Shown here: piece by piece, positions 34,725 to 44,036 of the stretch
Numbering within the stretch: the stretch's first letter is position 1
Layout: every line of letters starts with the position of its first letter
NCBI RefSeq assembly: GCF_964253025.1
Contig: NZ_CAXUQC020000001.1
Coordinates: 124,001-188,000, forward strand
Source of the DNA: Rhizobacter sp964253025
GTDB taxonomy: Bacteria; Pseudomonadota; Gammaproteobacteria; Burkholderiales; Burkholderiaceae_C
DNA: 64,000 bases
Direction of reading: 5' to 3'
Made by a program: the position numbers and the translations under genes
Notes under the pieces: model-generated
Told to the model about the DNA's origin: nothing
The model's database searches: none
What the model saw: only the letters and a program-made list of their open reading frames with translations

Positions 34725-36842
34725 GTGCGAACTCCTCTCTACGGAACCTCCGGTCGAATACTCATCGCGGTGAGTGCGCTCTGTCTGCTTGCAAGCGCGC
34801 TGGCGCAGGAGGTGCAGCCCGACGCCCAGACGCTGCCGCAGGTGACGGTGCGGGCGTCAGCGGGTGATGAACCGGTCGACCTGCGTCGCAAGGTCAACAC
34901 GGGGGCGCTTGGCTCGGCCAGCCGGCTCGACACCCCTTTCTCCATCACCGCCGTGACGGCGGAGCAGCTGGCCGAGCGTCAGCCCATCAAGCTCGGCGAC
35001 GTGTTCGCGCTCGACGCGTCGGTCAGCGACAACAGTGGCGGCTACAGCAGTTGGGCGTCGTACCTCACGGTGCGCGGCCTGCCCCTGGACTGGCAGAACG
35101 GCTACCGCATCGACGGCAAGCCGTTCCTCAGCTATGCGATCACGCTGCCTTACGATCACTTCGAGCAGATCGAGTTGTTGAAGGGCGCGTCGGGCTTCAT
35201 GCATGGCTTTGGTTCGCCGGGCGGGGTGGTCAACTATGTGACCAAGCGGCCCTCGGAAACGCCGGTGCGCAGCGTGGAGGTGGGCTTCACCTCGAACAGT
35301 CTGTGGCGCGAGCATGGCGATCTGGGCGGGCGCTTCGGCAACGACGGCATGTTCGGCTACCGCCTGAACGTGACGCACGAGGAAGGCAAGACCTTCAACA
35401 AGGGCACACTGGACCGAAACGCCGTGTCCGTGGCGCTCGACGCACGCCTGACGCCCGACCTCACCTGGACGTTCGGCTCGCTGTATCAGAAGCGAAAGGC
35501 CACCGGCCAGACCCCGTCCATCTTTACCCGCAGTTACGTGGGGACCGCACTCCCGTCCGTCGTCAACGGCGACAACGATGCGATCGTGAGCGGTGGCCAG
35601 CACCTGACCACCGACTTCCAGCTGCACGCGACCGGCGTGGCATACCGCCTGACACCGGACTGGACACTGACGAGCGACCTGAGCTACAGCACCGCCGACC
35701 GGAGCCGCAACGAAGGCATCCTGTTCCTGACCGATGCCAGTGGCGCGTTCGACGAGTGGCGATCCGACAGCGCAGAAGGCCACCGCTTCACCCAGTGGCA
35801 GGCCACCGTGAACGGGAAGCTCGAGACCGGCGCGCTGCGCCACCAGGTGGTGGTGGGCACGGCCTTGCAGAAGCAGGTGAACCTCTACAGCGCCAACAGC
35901 GTGTACCAGCAGATCGGTTCGGGCAGCCTGGACGGCGGCAGCGGCAACCGCTACGACACGGTGACGGACTTCGCGATGTACCGAGACAGCGAGATCACGC
36001 AGCGCGCCGTCTTCGCGAGCGACACGCTCCAGCTGACGCCGCAATGGTCGGTGGTCGGCGGGTTGCGCCACACGCGCTATGAACAGGCGAGCTTTGCGCC
36101 CACGGGTGCTGAGTTGCCCGGGTACGAGAAGCGCACCACCACGCCGACCCTCGCGCTGCTCTTCGAGCCGGACACGGGCACGACGCTGTATGCGAGCTAT
36201 GTGGAGTCGCTCGAAGCGGGCTCTCGTGTGGGCGACACCTACGACAACAAAGGCGTGCAGCTCAAGCCGCTGAAGAGCAAACAGGTCGAGGTGGGCGCCA
36301 AGACGCAGCGGGGCGACTGGAGCGCCACCGCAGCGCTGTTCCGCATCGAGCGTGCCGCCGAGTACGCCAACGCGAACAACCTGCTCGTCCAGGACGGCCT
36401 GTCGGTCTACCAGGGCGTGGAGATCGAAGGCGCCGTGCGCCTGGGGGCGCCGTGGCGCGTGAGTGGCAGCTTGATGGCGCTCGACAGTTCGTATGAGCGA
36501 GGCAATGCGCACACCGGCAACCGGGTGGCCGGCGCGCCGAAGTTCGTGGCGGCCGCCCGGCTGTCGTACGACGTGCCCGCGCTGCCGGGAATGAAGCTCA
36601 CGGCGGACGCCAAGTACACCGGCGCCACGATGCTCAACGCGGCCAACGCCATCGAGCTGGGCGGCTACGTGGTGGCGAACCTCGGCGCGAGCTATGTGGC
36701 GCGGATGTACGGCACGGACGCCACCTTCCGTGTCGCGATCAACAACGCCGCCGACAAGCGCTACTGGGAGTACCAATACGCCGACTACGTCAAGCCGGCT
36801 GATCCGCGCACCGTCGCGGTCAGCGCCCTGTTCGACTTCTGA
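34725..36842 (+). CDS. TonB-dependent siderophore receptor
   Basis: A 705-residue outer-membrane receptor starting with GTG at 34725. Signal peptide ends ASALAQ. The plug domain (about 60-165) holds ITAVTAEQLAERQPIKLGDV, LTVRGLPLDWQNGYRIDGKP and EQIELLKGASGFMHGFGSPG, and the barrel ends with SALFDF (terminal Phe). The N-terminus lacks a clear signalling extension, so it is probably a plain importer without a FecI/FecR-type cascade. It imports ferric siderophore using TonB-ExbBD encoded elsewhere. Divergent from the GH1 operon; a Fur box lies between them. Confidence 0.9.
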   Translation: MRTPLYGTSGRILIAVSALCLLASALAQEVQPDAQTLPQVTVRASAGDEPVDLRRKVNTGALGSASRLDTPFSITAVTAEQLAERQPIKLGDVFALDASVSDNSGGYSSWASYLTVRGLPLDWQNGYRIDGKPFLSYAITLPYDHFEQIELLKGASGFMHGFGSPGGVVNYVTKRPSETPVRSVEVGFTSNSLWREHGDLGGRFGNDGMFGYRLNVTHEEGKTFNKGTLDRNAVSVALDARLTPDLTWTFGSLYQKRKATGQTPSIFTRSYVGTALPSVVNGDNDAIVSGGQHLTTDFQLHATGVAYRLTPDWTLTSDLSYSTADRSRNEGILFLTDASGAFDEWRSDSAEGHRFTQWQATVNGKLETGALRHQVVVGTALQKQVNLYSANSVYQQIGSGSLDGGSGNRYDTVTDFAMYRDSEITQRAVFASDTLQLTPQWSVVGGLRHTRYEQASFAPTGAELPGYEKRTTTPTLALLFEPDTGTTLYASYVESLEAGSRVGDTYDNKGVQLKPLKSKQVEVGAKTQRGDWSATAALFRIERAAEYANANNLLVQDGLSVYQGVEIEGAVRLGAPWRVSGSLMALDSSYERGNAHTGNRVAGAPKFVAAARLSYDVPALPGMKLTADAKYTGATMLNAANAIELGGYVVANLGASYVARMYGTDATFRVAINNAADKRYWEYQYADYVKPADPRTVAVSALFDF

Positions 36843-37110
36843 CGAACACGGCCCGGGACATCGCACCGGACGCGAGGCGTCCTCGGTGGGCCGGCAAGAG
36901 TGTGCCTCGGCCGCTGGCGCCTCGCCGACGGCCGTGCTACAAACGACGGCTCGTTCGCACGCCCGCCATGCAAAGGTGTCCGGCTTGCGCGACGGATCGC
37001 CCCGCGTTCGCCGTCAGACATTCCATCCGCGCGTGTCGCACCGCCGCGCGTCAACCTCACCACCCCGCCGGACTTGCGCGAGCCGGCGCCTCTCTGCCGC
37101 TCATGTCTTG

Positions 37111-38661
37111 ATGTACTTCCCCTGCCGATTCCTTCCCCAGGTGCTCATGCCGTCGCTCCTGTGCCTCGCCGCTTGCGCGGCGTCCGCCGCCCCGGCAGAT
37201 TTGGCGCCCGAGCGACGCGCCTACCCCGAGCGCCGCGAGGCCGCCCTGGAGTTCAACTGGACGCCGCTCGGCATGCCGGCGGGAGAACGCACGGCGTTGC
37301 TGGGCGGCACCTACATGGTGGCGGTCAATCCGGACTGGGGCTTTGGGCCGTCGGTCTATGCGGGCGCGCAGGGCGACCACGGCGGCCTGTTCACCGTGGG
37401 GGTCACGGCGCAACGGCGGTGGCGGCTTTCCTCGTCACCGTGGTTCGTTGCGGCGGGCCTCTATGCCGGTGCGGGCGGCGCAACCCATGCGAAGGATGCG
37501 GACGCCGGGGGCGGGCTCATGCTGCGGCCCGAACTGTCGCTGCGCCGCGCCTTCGGGCCGGTGTACGCCGGTCTGGGTGTGGCCCACGTGACCTTCCCGA
37601 GCGGCAACATCCGCGACACGCAGTGGACCGTCGTCATTGGCCGGTCCGACAACTTCCTCAGCTTCCTGCCCACGCACGCCGGCATGCCGGGCCGCGCCGA
37701 CGGGCGCCTCGGTCTCAAGTTCGATGAGATCAGCCTGAGTGCAGGCACCGAAACCTTCCGCGAAGGCAGTCGCCGGCGCAATGGTGCGCCGCTGACGGGT
37801 CGCCTCGACAAGGCCGGCGCGGACCTGCGCCGCTACGTCGCGCCGGGCCGGTGGTGGGGCATCGAAGCGTCCGGCGCGGCCGGTGGCGACGTCAACGGCT
37901 ACATGGAACTCCTGGCCAACGCGGGCGCCGACTGGGGCATCTTCGGCGAGCAACTGCGCGTCGGCGCCCAGCTGTCGGCCGGCCTGGGCGGCGGTGGTGT
38001 CATCGACACCGGCAGCGGCTGGCTGCTGCGCGCCGGGCCGACACTGCGCTGGATCACCCCGTGGGGGCCGACCCTGCGCGCCGACGCGTCCTACCTGACC
38101 GCGCCCGGTGGCCACTACCGCTCGGAGCAACTTCGGCTGTCGCTGTCGCTGCCGCTGGAGAGCGCCGCACGGGCACGTGCGCCGCATTCGTTCCTGGACG
38201 GTACGGTGCGCGAGATGGCCTGGTACGTGACCACGCCCCACTTCCTGAAGCTGCGCTTCGAAGACGGGAGCGAGGATGGAGTGACGGGCCTGGGTCTCAC
38301 CTTCAACCGCGACCTCGACCGCACCTGGTACGGCACGGCACAAGCCGGCAGCGCCGCGTGGGGCAGGGCCGGAGGCTTCTCGTACGGTCTCGTCGGTCTC
38401 GGCGCCAAGACATCCCGGATGAACGGCGTGCGCTTCGGCATCGAAGGTCTCGCCGGCGCGGCGGGCGGCGGCGGCGTCGACGTGCGCGGCGGTGCGATCG
38501 CCGGTGGCGAAGCGTGGGCCCAGTGGGAAGGGATCGTGCGCAAGGACCGCCTGCGGCTGAAGGCCGGCATCGGGCACCTGCAGGCGCTCGGCAATGGCGG
38601 ACGTGGTACCCCGGTGGCCTCGTTGTCCGTCGGTTGGGCCTTCGGCACGCTAGCCCCCTGA
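37111..38661 (+). CDS. Uncharacterised outer-membrane beta-barrel-like protein
   Basis: A 516-residue protein with an N-terminal signal (ATG 37111, or ATG 37147 giving MPSLLCLAACAASAAP, with a possible lipobox at LAAC). The body is rich in alternating Gly/aromatic strands, such as GGTYMVAVNPDWGFGPSVYA and GLYAGAGGATH, in two similar halves of about 200 residues. This suggests a membrane beta-barrel facing the outside. No known family is assigned with confidence, although similar proteins are annotated as hypothetical in Burkholderiales. It follows the TonB receptor by 268 nt and does not share its Fur box. Confidence 0.55.
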   Translation: MYFPCRFLPQVLMPSLLCLAACAASAAPADLAPERRAYPERREAALEFNWTPLGMPAGERTALLGGTYMVAVNPDWGFGPSVYAGAQGDHGGLFTVGVTAQRRWRLSSSPWFVAAGLYAGAGGATHAKDADAGGGLMLRPELSLRRAFGPVYAGLGVAHVTFPSGNIRDTQWTVVIGRSDNFLSFLPTHAGMPGRADGRLGLKFDEISLSAGTETFREGSRRRNGAPLTGRLDKAGADLRRYVAPGRWWGIEASGAAGGDVNGYMELLANAGADWGIFGEQLRVGAQLSAGLGGGGVIDTGSGWLLRAGPTLRWITPWGPTLRADASYLTAPGGHYRSEQLRLSLSLPLESAARARAPHSFLDGTVREMAWYVTTPHFLKLRFEDGSEDGVTGLGLTFNRDLDRTWYGTAQAGSAAWGRAGGFSYGLVGLGAKTSRMNGVRFGIEGLAGAAGGGGVDVRGGAIAGGEAWAQWEGIVRKDRLRLKAGIGHLQALGNGGRGTPVASLSVGWAFGTLAP

Positions 38662-38742
38662 CGAGCGCGTCGCGCGAAGCCCGAGTCGGTCGGGCCCAGC
38701 GCGTGCCGAGCCGTCTCGTGCGGCCGCGCACTTACCTGCGCG

Positions 38743-40485
38743 TCAGTCGTCCGGCGTGATCTCCGCGATCACCGTGCCCGCGGCGACGTAGGTGCCCGCG
38801 GGCACTCTCTGGACGAGTCGTCCACCGCGGTGGGCGTCGACCGCGGTTTCCATCTTCATCGCTTCCATGACCGCGACGGTCGCCTTGGCGTCCACCGTGG
38901 CGCCGTCCTCGACCTGCCAGACGAGCACGGTGCCGGCGATCGGCGCCACGAGGTCGCGCGAATCGGCCGCGGCCGCTGGCGCCGCATCGGCGGGGTGCGC
39001 CACGCGGCTTCCCGCGCCGGCGGCCAGGCCGCCCAGCCATGCTGAGGGAAGCCCGAGCATCACGCGGCGGCCGTCGATTTCGATGGGCAGGCGAGTGAGT
39101 GGATCGTCGGTCGGGGCGGGCGCCTGGAAGGGCACCTCGTCATTGACGAACTCGGTCTCGATCCAGCGGGTGTGGACCTTGAATTCATGCTCACTGACGA
39201 AGTCCGGGTGGGTCATGACCGCGCGATGGAAGGGCAGCACCGATGCGAGCCCTTCGATGCGAAATTCCTTCAAGGCGCGGCGGGCGCGACGGATGGCCTG
39301 GTCCCGTGTGGCGCCGGTGACGATGAGCTTGGCCATCAGCGAGTCGAACGCGCCGGGCACGGTGGACCCGGTGCGGACGCCCGCGTCCACGCGGACCCCC
39401 GGCCCGGAGGGCGGGTCGAAGCGATGGACCGGGCCGGGAGAGGGCAGGAAGCCGCGGCCCACATCCTCGGCGTTGATGCGGAACTCGAACGCGTGGGCGA
39501 TGGGGCGCGGGGTCTCGTGCACCGACAGGGGCAGGCCGTCCGCGATGCGGAGCTGCTCGACCACGAGGTCGACACCGGTCGTTTCCTCGGTGACGGGGTG
39601 CTCGACCTGGAGCCGGGTGTTGACCTCGAGGAAAGAGATGGTGCCGTTGGCACTCAGCAGGAACTCCACGGTGCCGGCGCCCACGTAGCCGGCATGACGG
39701 CAGATGTCGCGTGCCGACGTGTGGATGCGTTCGCGCTGCGCATCGGTCAGGAAGGGCGCGGGGGCCTCTTCGACCAGCTTCTGGTTCCGCCGCTGCAGTG
39801 AGCAGTCGCGCGTGCCAAGGACGACGACGGCGCCGTGCGTGTCGGCGATCACCTGGGCCTCGATGTGGCGGGGCTTGTCGATGAACTGTTCCACGTAGCA
39901 CTCGCCGCGTCCGAAGGCGGCCGTGGCTTCGCGCACGGCTGACTCGAAGAGCTCGGACACCTCGGCCTTGTGGCGCGCGACCTTCAGGCCTCGACCCCCG
40001 CCGCCGAAGGCGGCCTTGATCGCAATGGGAAAGCCATGCTGATCGGCGAACGCATGCACTTCCTCGGCGCTGCCCACGGGCCCCGGCGTGCCGGCCACCA
40101 GGGGCGCGCCGACTTCACTGGCCAGCCGTCGTGCGCTCACCTTGTCGCCCAGGGCGGCGATGGCGTCAGGCGGCGGGCCGATCCAGAGGAGGCCAGCCTC
40201 GAGCACGGCGCGCGCGAAGGCGGCGCTCTCGGAAAGGAACCCGTACCCGGGGTGGACGGCGTCCGCACCGCTGCGGCGGGCGATGGCGATGAGCTTGTCG
40301 ATGCGCAGGTAGGTGTCGGCCGGACGGGTGCCCTCGAGGGCATGCGCCTCGTCGGCCATCCGAACGTGCACCGCATCGATGTCCGGGTCTGCGTAGACGG
40401 CCACGGACGCCACGCCATGGTCGGCACAGGCGCGGATCACACGGACGGCGATTTCGCCGCGGTTGGCAACAAGCACTTTTTTCAT
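38743..40485 (-). CDS. Biotin carboxylase fused to biotin carboxyl carrier domain (5-oxoproline operon)
   Basis: A 580-residue protein. Residues 1-445 form a biotin carboxylase: KKVLVANRGEIAVRVIRAC, ATP-grasp lid FGGGGRGLKVAR, FLEVNTRLQVEHPVTEE. Residues ~505-580 form a biotinyl domain with VMEAMKMET (Lys544). Typical of acetyl/propionyl-CoA carboxylase alpha chains, but here it ends an operon with pxpA and fused pxpB-pxpC and overlaps the latter by 4 nt. The family partner pxpC belongs to the biotin-dependent carboxyltransferase-like group, so an ATP-dependent lactam carboxylation role is possible (inference); a normal acyl-CoA carboxylase is the alternative. No beta chain is encoded nearby. 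Confidence 0.88.
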   Translation of the reverse strand: MKKVLVANRGEIAVRVIRACADHGVASVAVYADPDIDAVHVRMADEAHALEGTRPADTYLRIDKLIAIARRSGADAVHPGYGFLSESAAFARAVLEAGLLWIGPPPDAIAALGDKVSARRLASEVGAPLVAGTPGPVGSAEEVHAFADQHGFPIAIKAAFGGGGRGLKVARHKAEVSELFESAVREATAAFGRGECYVEQFIDKPRHIEAQVIADTHGAVVVLGTRDCSLQRRNQKLVEEAPAPFLTDAQRERIHTSARDICRHAGYVGAGTVEFLLSANGTISFLEVNTRLQVEHPVTEETTGVDLVVEQLRIADGLPLSVHETPRPIAHAFEFRINAEDVGRGFLPSPGPVHRFDPPSGPGVRVDAGVRTGSTVPGAFDSLMAKLIVTGATRDQAIRRARRALKEFRIEGLASVLPFHRAVMTHPDFVSEHEFKVHTRWIETEFVNDEVPFQAPAPTDDPLTRLPIEIDGRRVMLGLPSAWLGGLAAGAGSRVAHPADAAPAAAADSRDLVAPIAGTVLVWQVEDGATVDAKATVAVMEAMKMETAVDAHRGGRLVQRVPAGTYVAAGTVIAEITPDD

Positions 40486-42125
40486 GGCGCAGCCGGTGAG
40501 GAAGTTGAAAGGACGGCGAAGGGGCGCAGGGGCCTGAAGCGCACCGCCGTGCCGATGGGAATCTGGCCTGCCAGGTCGAGGTGGTGCGGGGCCACCGCCG
40601 CGATCACCGGATAACCGCCGGTCAACGGATGGTCGGCCAGGAAGAGCACGGGTTGCCCGTTCGGCGGCACCTGGATGGAGCCGGGCAGCGTGCCTTCGCT
40701 GGGCAGCTCCAGGTTGTGGGTGCGCGTCAGTGGCGTGGCGCCCGACAATCGCAGGCCGACGCGGTTCGATTGCGGCGTGACCACCCAGGGCTGGGTGCAG
40801 AACCGCTCCACCGACTCGTCGGAGAACCAGTCCGTGCGTGGCCCCATGACCACGTCCAGTACGACGTCCTGGCCCGCCACGGGCAGCGCCGGCGAGGGAG
40901 GCTCCGGCGTGCCGACTGTCCCGTGCCGGAGGGGCGCGACCCCGACGGCCTGTCCCGCTGTGACGACCGGTGGACCGATGCCGGCCAGCGTGTCCGTGGA
41001 CACGCTTCCGAGCACGGGGTCCGCGATCAGGCCGCCGCGCGCGGCCAGGTAGGACCGCACCCCGCGGGCTGGCTCGCCGAGGCGAAGGCGATCGCCGCTG
41101 TCCAGGGCGATCGGGTGGCCCCGCCACGCAGGCCGTTCACGGCCCGCCGCGGACGTGATGGTGATCGGGCCGTCCGCACCGGACACACACACCACGCAGG
41201 CGCCTTGCACCGTGACCTCGAAACCTCCGCCGACGATTTCCAGGACCGGGGCATTCACCGCGTTGCCGACCACGCGGTTGGCGGACCGCAGCGCCGCCTT
41301 GTCGAGCGCGCCGGAAGCCGAGACGCCCTGTGCCGCCAGGCCGGGCCGTCCGCCATCCTGGAGCAGCGTCTGGATCCCGACGCGGTTCATCACGAGCGTG
41401 GCGCTTGACTGCGCCATCGCGCCGTGGGGGAGGGGGTGAAAGGCGGGCAGCTTGGCGGGCGTAACGGGCGGCTCCCCCGCGGCGGGCCGGCCCGCGCTGA
41501 CCACGCGGCGCCGCGCCGCGTCGATGAAGCGGACGCGGTAGCCCGGTTGAAGCAGCGCCGGGACGTCACGCCCCATGTCCCACATGGAGGCGGTCGTCGT
41601 GCCGATCAACTGCCAGCCGCCCGGGCTTTCCTTCGGATAGACCGCGCTGAATTCACCGGCCAGCGCCACCGACCCGGCAGGCACCCGCACGCGCGGCGAG
41701 CGCCGACGCGGGACGTCCAGTCCGGCCTGGGCGCTCAGGTACGAGAATCCCGGCGCGAACCCGTTGAACGCCACCGTGTACAGCGCCGCCCCATGGCGCT
41801 CGACCACCTCCCGCGGGGAGATGCCCAGCAGCGCCGCCACCGCGGGCAGGTCTTCGCCGCGGTAGTCCACCTCGATCTCCACCAACGGCGCGTCCTGCGC
41901 CGCCTCGAACACGAGCGTTCGGTGGGACACGTTCTCGACGATCGCGGCCGGCGTCAGCAGCGAGGGCTCATAGCGGATGAGCATCGTGCGCGCGGCCGGG
42001 ACGAGCTCCGTGACGCCCGGCAGGGGGTGGGCCCGGAACGAGGCCAGCAAGGCCATGGTCTGCGGCAGGTCGTCCAGCTCCACGAGCAGTGCATCGAGGC
42101 TGGCGGGCAGGAACCGCATGGTCAC
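40482..42125 (-). CDS. pxpBC: Fused PxpB-PxpC subunits of 5-oxoprolinase (KipI-KipA fusion)
   Basis: A 547-residue natural fusion. Residues ~1-215 are the PxpB/KipI half (FAPGFSYLSAQAGLDVPRRR, ESPGGWQLIGTTTASMWDMG). Residues ~245-535 are the PxpC/KipA carboxyltransferase-like half (GIQTLLQDGGRPGLAAQGVS, LELPSEGTLPGSIQVPPNGQ, LADHPLTGGYPVIAAV). With PxpA it hydrolyses 5-oxoproline to glutamate using ATP. Start GTG 42125 overlaps the pxpA stop as GTGA; ATG 42119 (MRFLPAS) is an alternative. The fusion parallels urea amidolyase AHS1-AHS2 domains. Confidence 0.9.
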   Translation of the reverse strand: MTMRFLPASLDALLVELDDLPQTMALLASFRAHPLPGVTELVPAARTMLIRYEPSLLTPAAIVENVSHRTLVFEAAQDAPLVEIEVDYRGEDLPAVAALLGISPREVVERHGAALYTVAFNGFAPGFSYLSAQAGLDVPRRRSPRVRVPAGSVALAGEFSAVYPKESPGGWQLIGTTTASMWDMGRDVPALLQPGYRVRFIDAARRRVVSAGRPAAGEPPVTPAKLPAFHPLPHGAMAQSSATLVMNRVGIQTLLQDGGRPGLAAQGVSASGALDKAALRSANRVVGNAVNAPVLEIVGGGFEVTVQGACVVCVSGADGPITITSAAGRERPAWRGHPIALDSGDRLRLGEPARGVRSYLAARGGLIADPVLGSVSTDTLAGIGPPVVTAGQAVGVAPLRHGTVGTPEPPSPALPVAGQDVVLDVVMGPRTDWFSDESVERFCTQPWVVTPQSNRVGLRLSGATPLTRTHNLELPSEGTLPGSIQVPPNGQPVLFLADHPLTGGYPVIAAVAPHHLDLAGQIPIGTAVRFRPLRPFAVLSTSSPAAP

Positions 42126-42886
42126 GGCGTGCCCACGAAGCTCTTCAATGCAACGCCTTCGCGGTGCAGCGCAGCCCGCACCTCACGCGCCATCTGCACC
42201 GCGTCGGGCGAGTCCCCGTGCACGCAGATGGATTGGGCGTCGAGGCGCAGGTCGGTGCCATCGATGGCGGTGATCGCGCCCTCCTTGATCAGCCGCACCA
42301 TGCGTTGGGCGATCAGCGCCGGGTCGTGCAGGACGGCCCCGGGTTGGCGACGCGAGACCAAGGCGCCATCGGGCTCGTACGCCCGATCCGCAAACACCTC
42401 GGCGACGACCGTGAGGCCCTTGTCCCTCGCCCAGCCGAGCAACGGCGAACCGGCCAGTCCGACCAGCACGAGCGTTGGGTCGATCGCAAGCACCGCCTCG
42501 ATGACGTCCATGGCCTGGCGCGCGTCGTGGGCGATGGTGTTGTAGAGGGCGCCGTGCGGCTTGACGTAGCGGACGGTGGTGCCCGCCGCCGTGGCCAGGC
42601 CCTGCAGGGCGCCCACCTGGTACATGACGCCGGCCCGCAGGTCGTCGCTTGCGATATCCATGTTCCTTCGCCCGAAGCCGACCAGGTCAGGGTAGGCCAC
42701 ATGGGCGCCCACGACCACGCCCCGCTCCCGCGCCTTGCGCACGGTGGCCAGGATGCCGGCCGGGTCGCCGGCATGGAATCCGCACGCGACGTTCGCGCTC
42801 GTCACGACGTCGAGCATCGCTTCGTCCTCGCCCATGGCCCACGGGCCGAAGCTCTCACCCAGATCGCTGTTCAAATCGATGTGCAT
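42122..42886 (-). CDS. pxpA: 5-oxoprolinase subunit PxpA (LamB/YcsF family)
   Basis: A 254-residue cytoplasmic protein of the LamB/YcsF family. Signature N-terminus MHIDLNSDLGESFGPW, followed by NVACGFHAGDPAGI, GAHVAYPDLVGFGRR, VKPHGALYN and DGTDLRLDAQSICVHGDSP. The last holds metal or substrate residues conserved in the family. First gene of the operon pxpA-pxpBC-biotin carboxylase on the minus strand. The GATTGTTGAACAATC site at 42982-42996 lies 96 bp upstream of its ATG, and the divergent GntR gene is beyond it. Confidence 0.93.
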   Translation of the reverse strand: MHIDLNSDLGESFGPWAMGEDEAMLDVVTSANVACGFHAGDPAGILATVRKARERGVVVGAHVAYPDLVGFGRRNMDIASDDLRAGVMYQVGALQGLATAAGTTVRYVKPHGALYNTIAHDARQAMDVIEAVLAIDPTLVLVGLAGSPLLGWARDKGLTVVAEVFADRAYEPDGALVSRRQPGAVLHDPALIAQRMVRLIKEGAITAIDGTDLRLDAQSICVHGDSPDAVQMAREVRAALHREGVALKSFVGTP

Positions 42887-42981
42887 GCTGTCGCCGGCGG
42901 TGGAGGGAGTCGCTCGCCAGGGAATCTGGGCGCGGCTAGGCCGGCACGATTCTCTGATGCGATTGATCCACGATCAAAATG

Positions 42982-42996
42982 GATTGTTGAACAATC
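42982..42996. promoter_or_regulatory. GntR-type operator of the pxp operon
   Basis: GATTGTTGAACAATC is a perfect 15-bp palindrome (7-1-7) between pxpA and the divergent GntR gene. The 18-bp sequence GGATTGTTGAACAATCTA around it is repeated exactly at 43948-43965 before the TRAP transporter genes. Confidence 0.85.
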
Positions 42997-43093
42997 TAAG
43001 GAATGATATCACCGTGAGCTATCCTGTCGAGCGTTACGCCGACTGCCGCCTTGAACAATGCGAGGCTTTCTTGCCGACTACCCCCTCCCCCCT

Positions 43094-43780
43094 ATGAAAA
43101 GTCCCGGTTCCCCTGCGGAAACGCTCAGCGAACGCGTCGGTGAACAACTTCGGCGCCAGATCACCGAGGGGGTCTTTGCGCCCGGGCAGCGCCTGTCTGA
43201 GCAGGCGCTCAGCGAATCGCTGGGCGTCTCGCGCAACACCCTCCGCGAGGCTTTCCGGGTGCTCGCCAAGGACGGCCTCGTCAAGCACACCCCCAACCGC
43301 GGCGTGTTCGTGGCGGTCCCGAGCATCGCGTCCATCATCGACATCTACCGCGTGCGTCGCCTGATCGAATGCCAGGCGCTGGCGCAGGCCTACCCGCGGC
43401 ACCCGGCGAAGAAGCGGATGCGCGCCGCGGTGGAAGAGGCGCTGCGCCACCGGGACGCCGGCGACTGGGCGGCGGCGGGAACGGCCAACATGCAGTTCCA
43501 CATGGCCGTCGTCGAATTGGCCGACAGCGAGCGGCTCAATCAGATGTTCGCCCCCGTGCTGGCGGAGCTTCGCCTGGCCTTCGGGCTGCTGCAGGACCCC
43601 GAGTTCCTGCACGCGCCCTACGTCGAGATGAACGTGAAGCTGCTCGAAATGGTCGAGGCGGGGGACTACGCTCGCGCAGCGACCACCCTCCAGGAATACC
43701 TCGCGCACTCTGAGCGGATCGTGCTAGCGGTCTACGCGCGCCGGATGGCCGAGCAGGAGCACGGCGTGGCGCGGCCCTGA
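43094..43780 (+). CDS. GntR/FCD-family regulator of 5-oxoproline uptake and breakdown
   Basis: A 228-residue regulator. Winged-helix domain (about 8-75): LSERVGEQLRRQITEGVFAP and LSESLGVSRNTLREAFRVLA. The FCD ligand domain (about 85-220) shows metal-binding histidines such as MQFHMAVVELA. ATG 43094 (MKSPGSPAET) is preferred over 43058, whose extra residues are atypical. Because identical palindromes occur before pxpA and dctP, it probably represses both, with 5-oxoproline or glutamate as effector (inference). Confidence 0.87.
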   Translation: MKSPGSPAETLSERVGEQLRRQITEGVFAPGQRLSEQALSESLGVSRNTLREAFRVLAKDGLVKHTPNRGVFVAVPSIASIIDIYRVRRLIECQALAQAYPRHPAKKRMRAAVEEALRHRDAGDWAAAGTANMQFHMAVVELADSERLNQMFAPVLAELRLAFGLLQDPEFLHAPYVEMNVKLLEMVEAGDYARAATTLQEYLAHSERIVLAVYARRMAEQEHGVARP

Positions 43781-43787
43781 GGCGAAA

Positions 43788-43809
43788 GCGGCTGTCCGTC
43801 GGCAGCCGC
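43788..43809 (+). terminator. Hairpin after the GntR gene
   Basis: GCGGCTG pairs with CAGCCGC across an 8-nt loop, 7 nt after the stop codon. No T-tract follows, so termination strength is uncertain. Confidence 0.4.
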
Positions 43810-43948
43810 ACCGACCCACCCCGGACGGCCGCTGTCGACCGCCAGCGAACCGCCCGCTTCTGGTTCGCTTGTGCCCCGTGTTGGCGCAGCAGCCAGCCGG
43901 CCACCCGGCTTGGGTGCATCGGGCCCTAGAGTTTTCCCGTATCCCTGG

Positions 43949-43963
43949 GATTGTTGAACAATC
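43949..43963. promoter_or_regulatory. GntR-type operator of the TRAP transporter operon
   Basis: A second exact copy of GATTGTTGAACAATC, 73 bp upstream of the dctP start. TTGAAC within it could serve as a -35 element, so bound repressor would block polymerase. Shares an 18-bp core with the site before pxpA. Confidence 0.85.
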
Positions 43964-44036
43964 TAGACTGGCATACCTATTGCAAAGGTCGGTTTGTTCT
44001 CTTCAATCCTGTTTCCAGTCGTCATACGGGGGCCCT

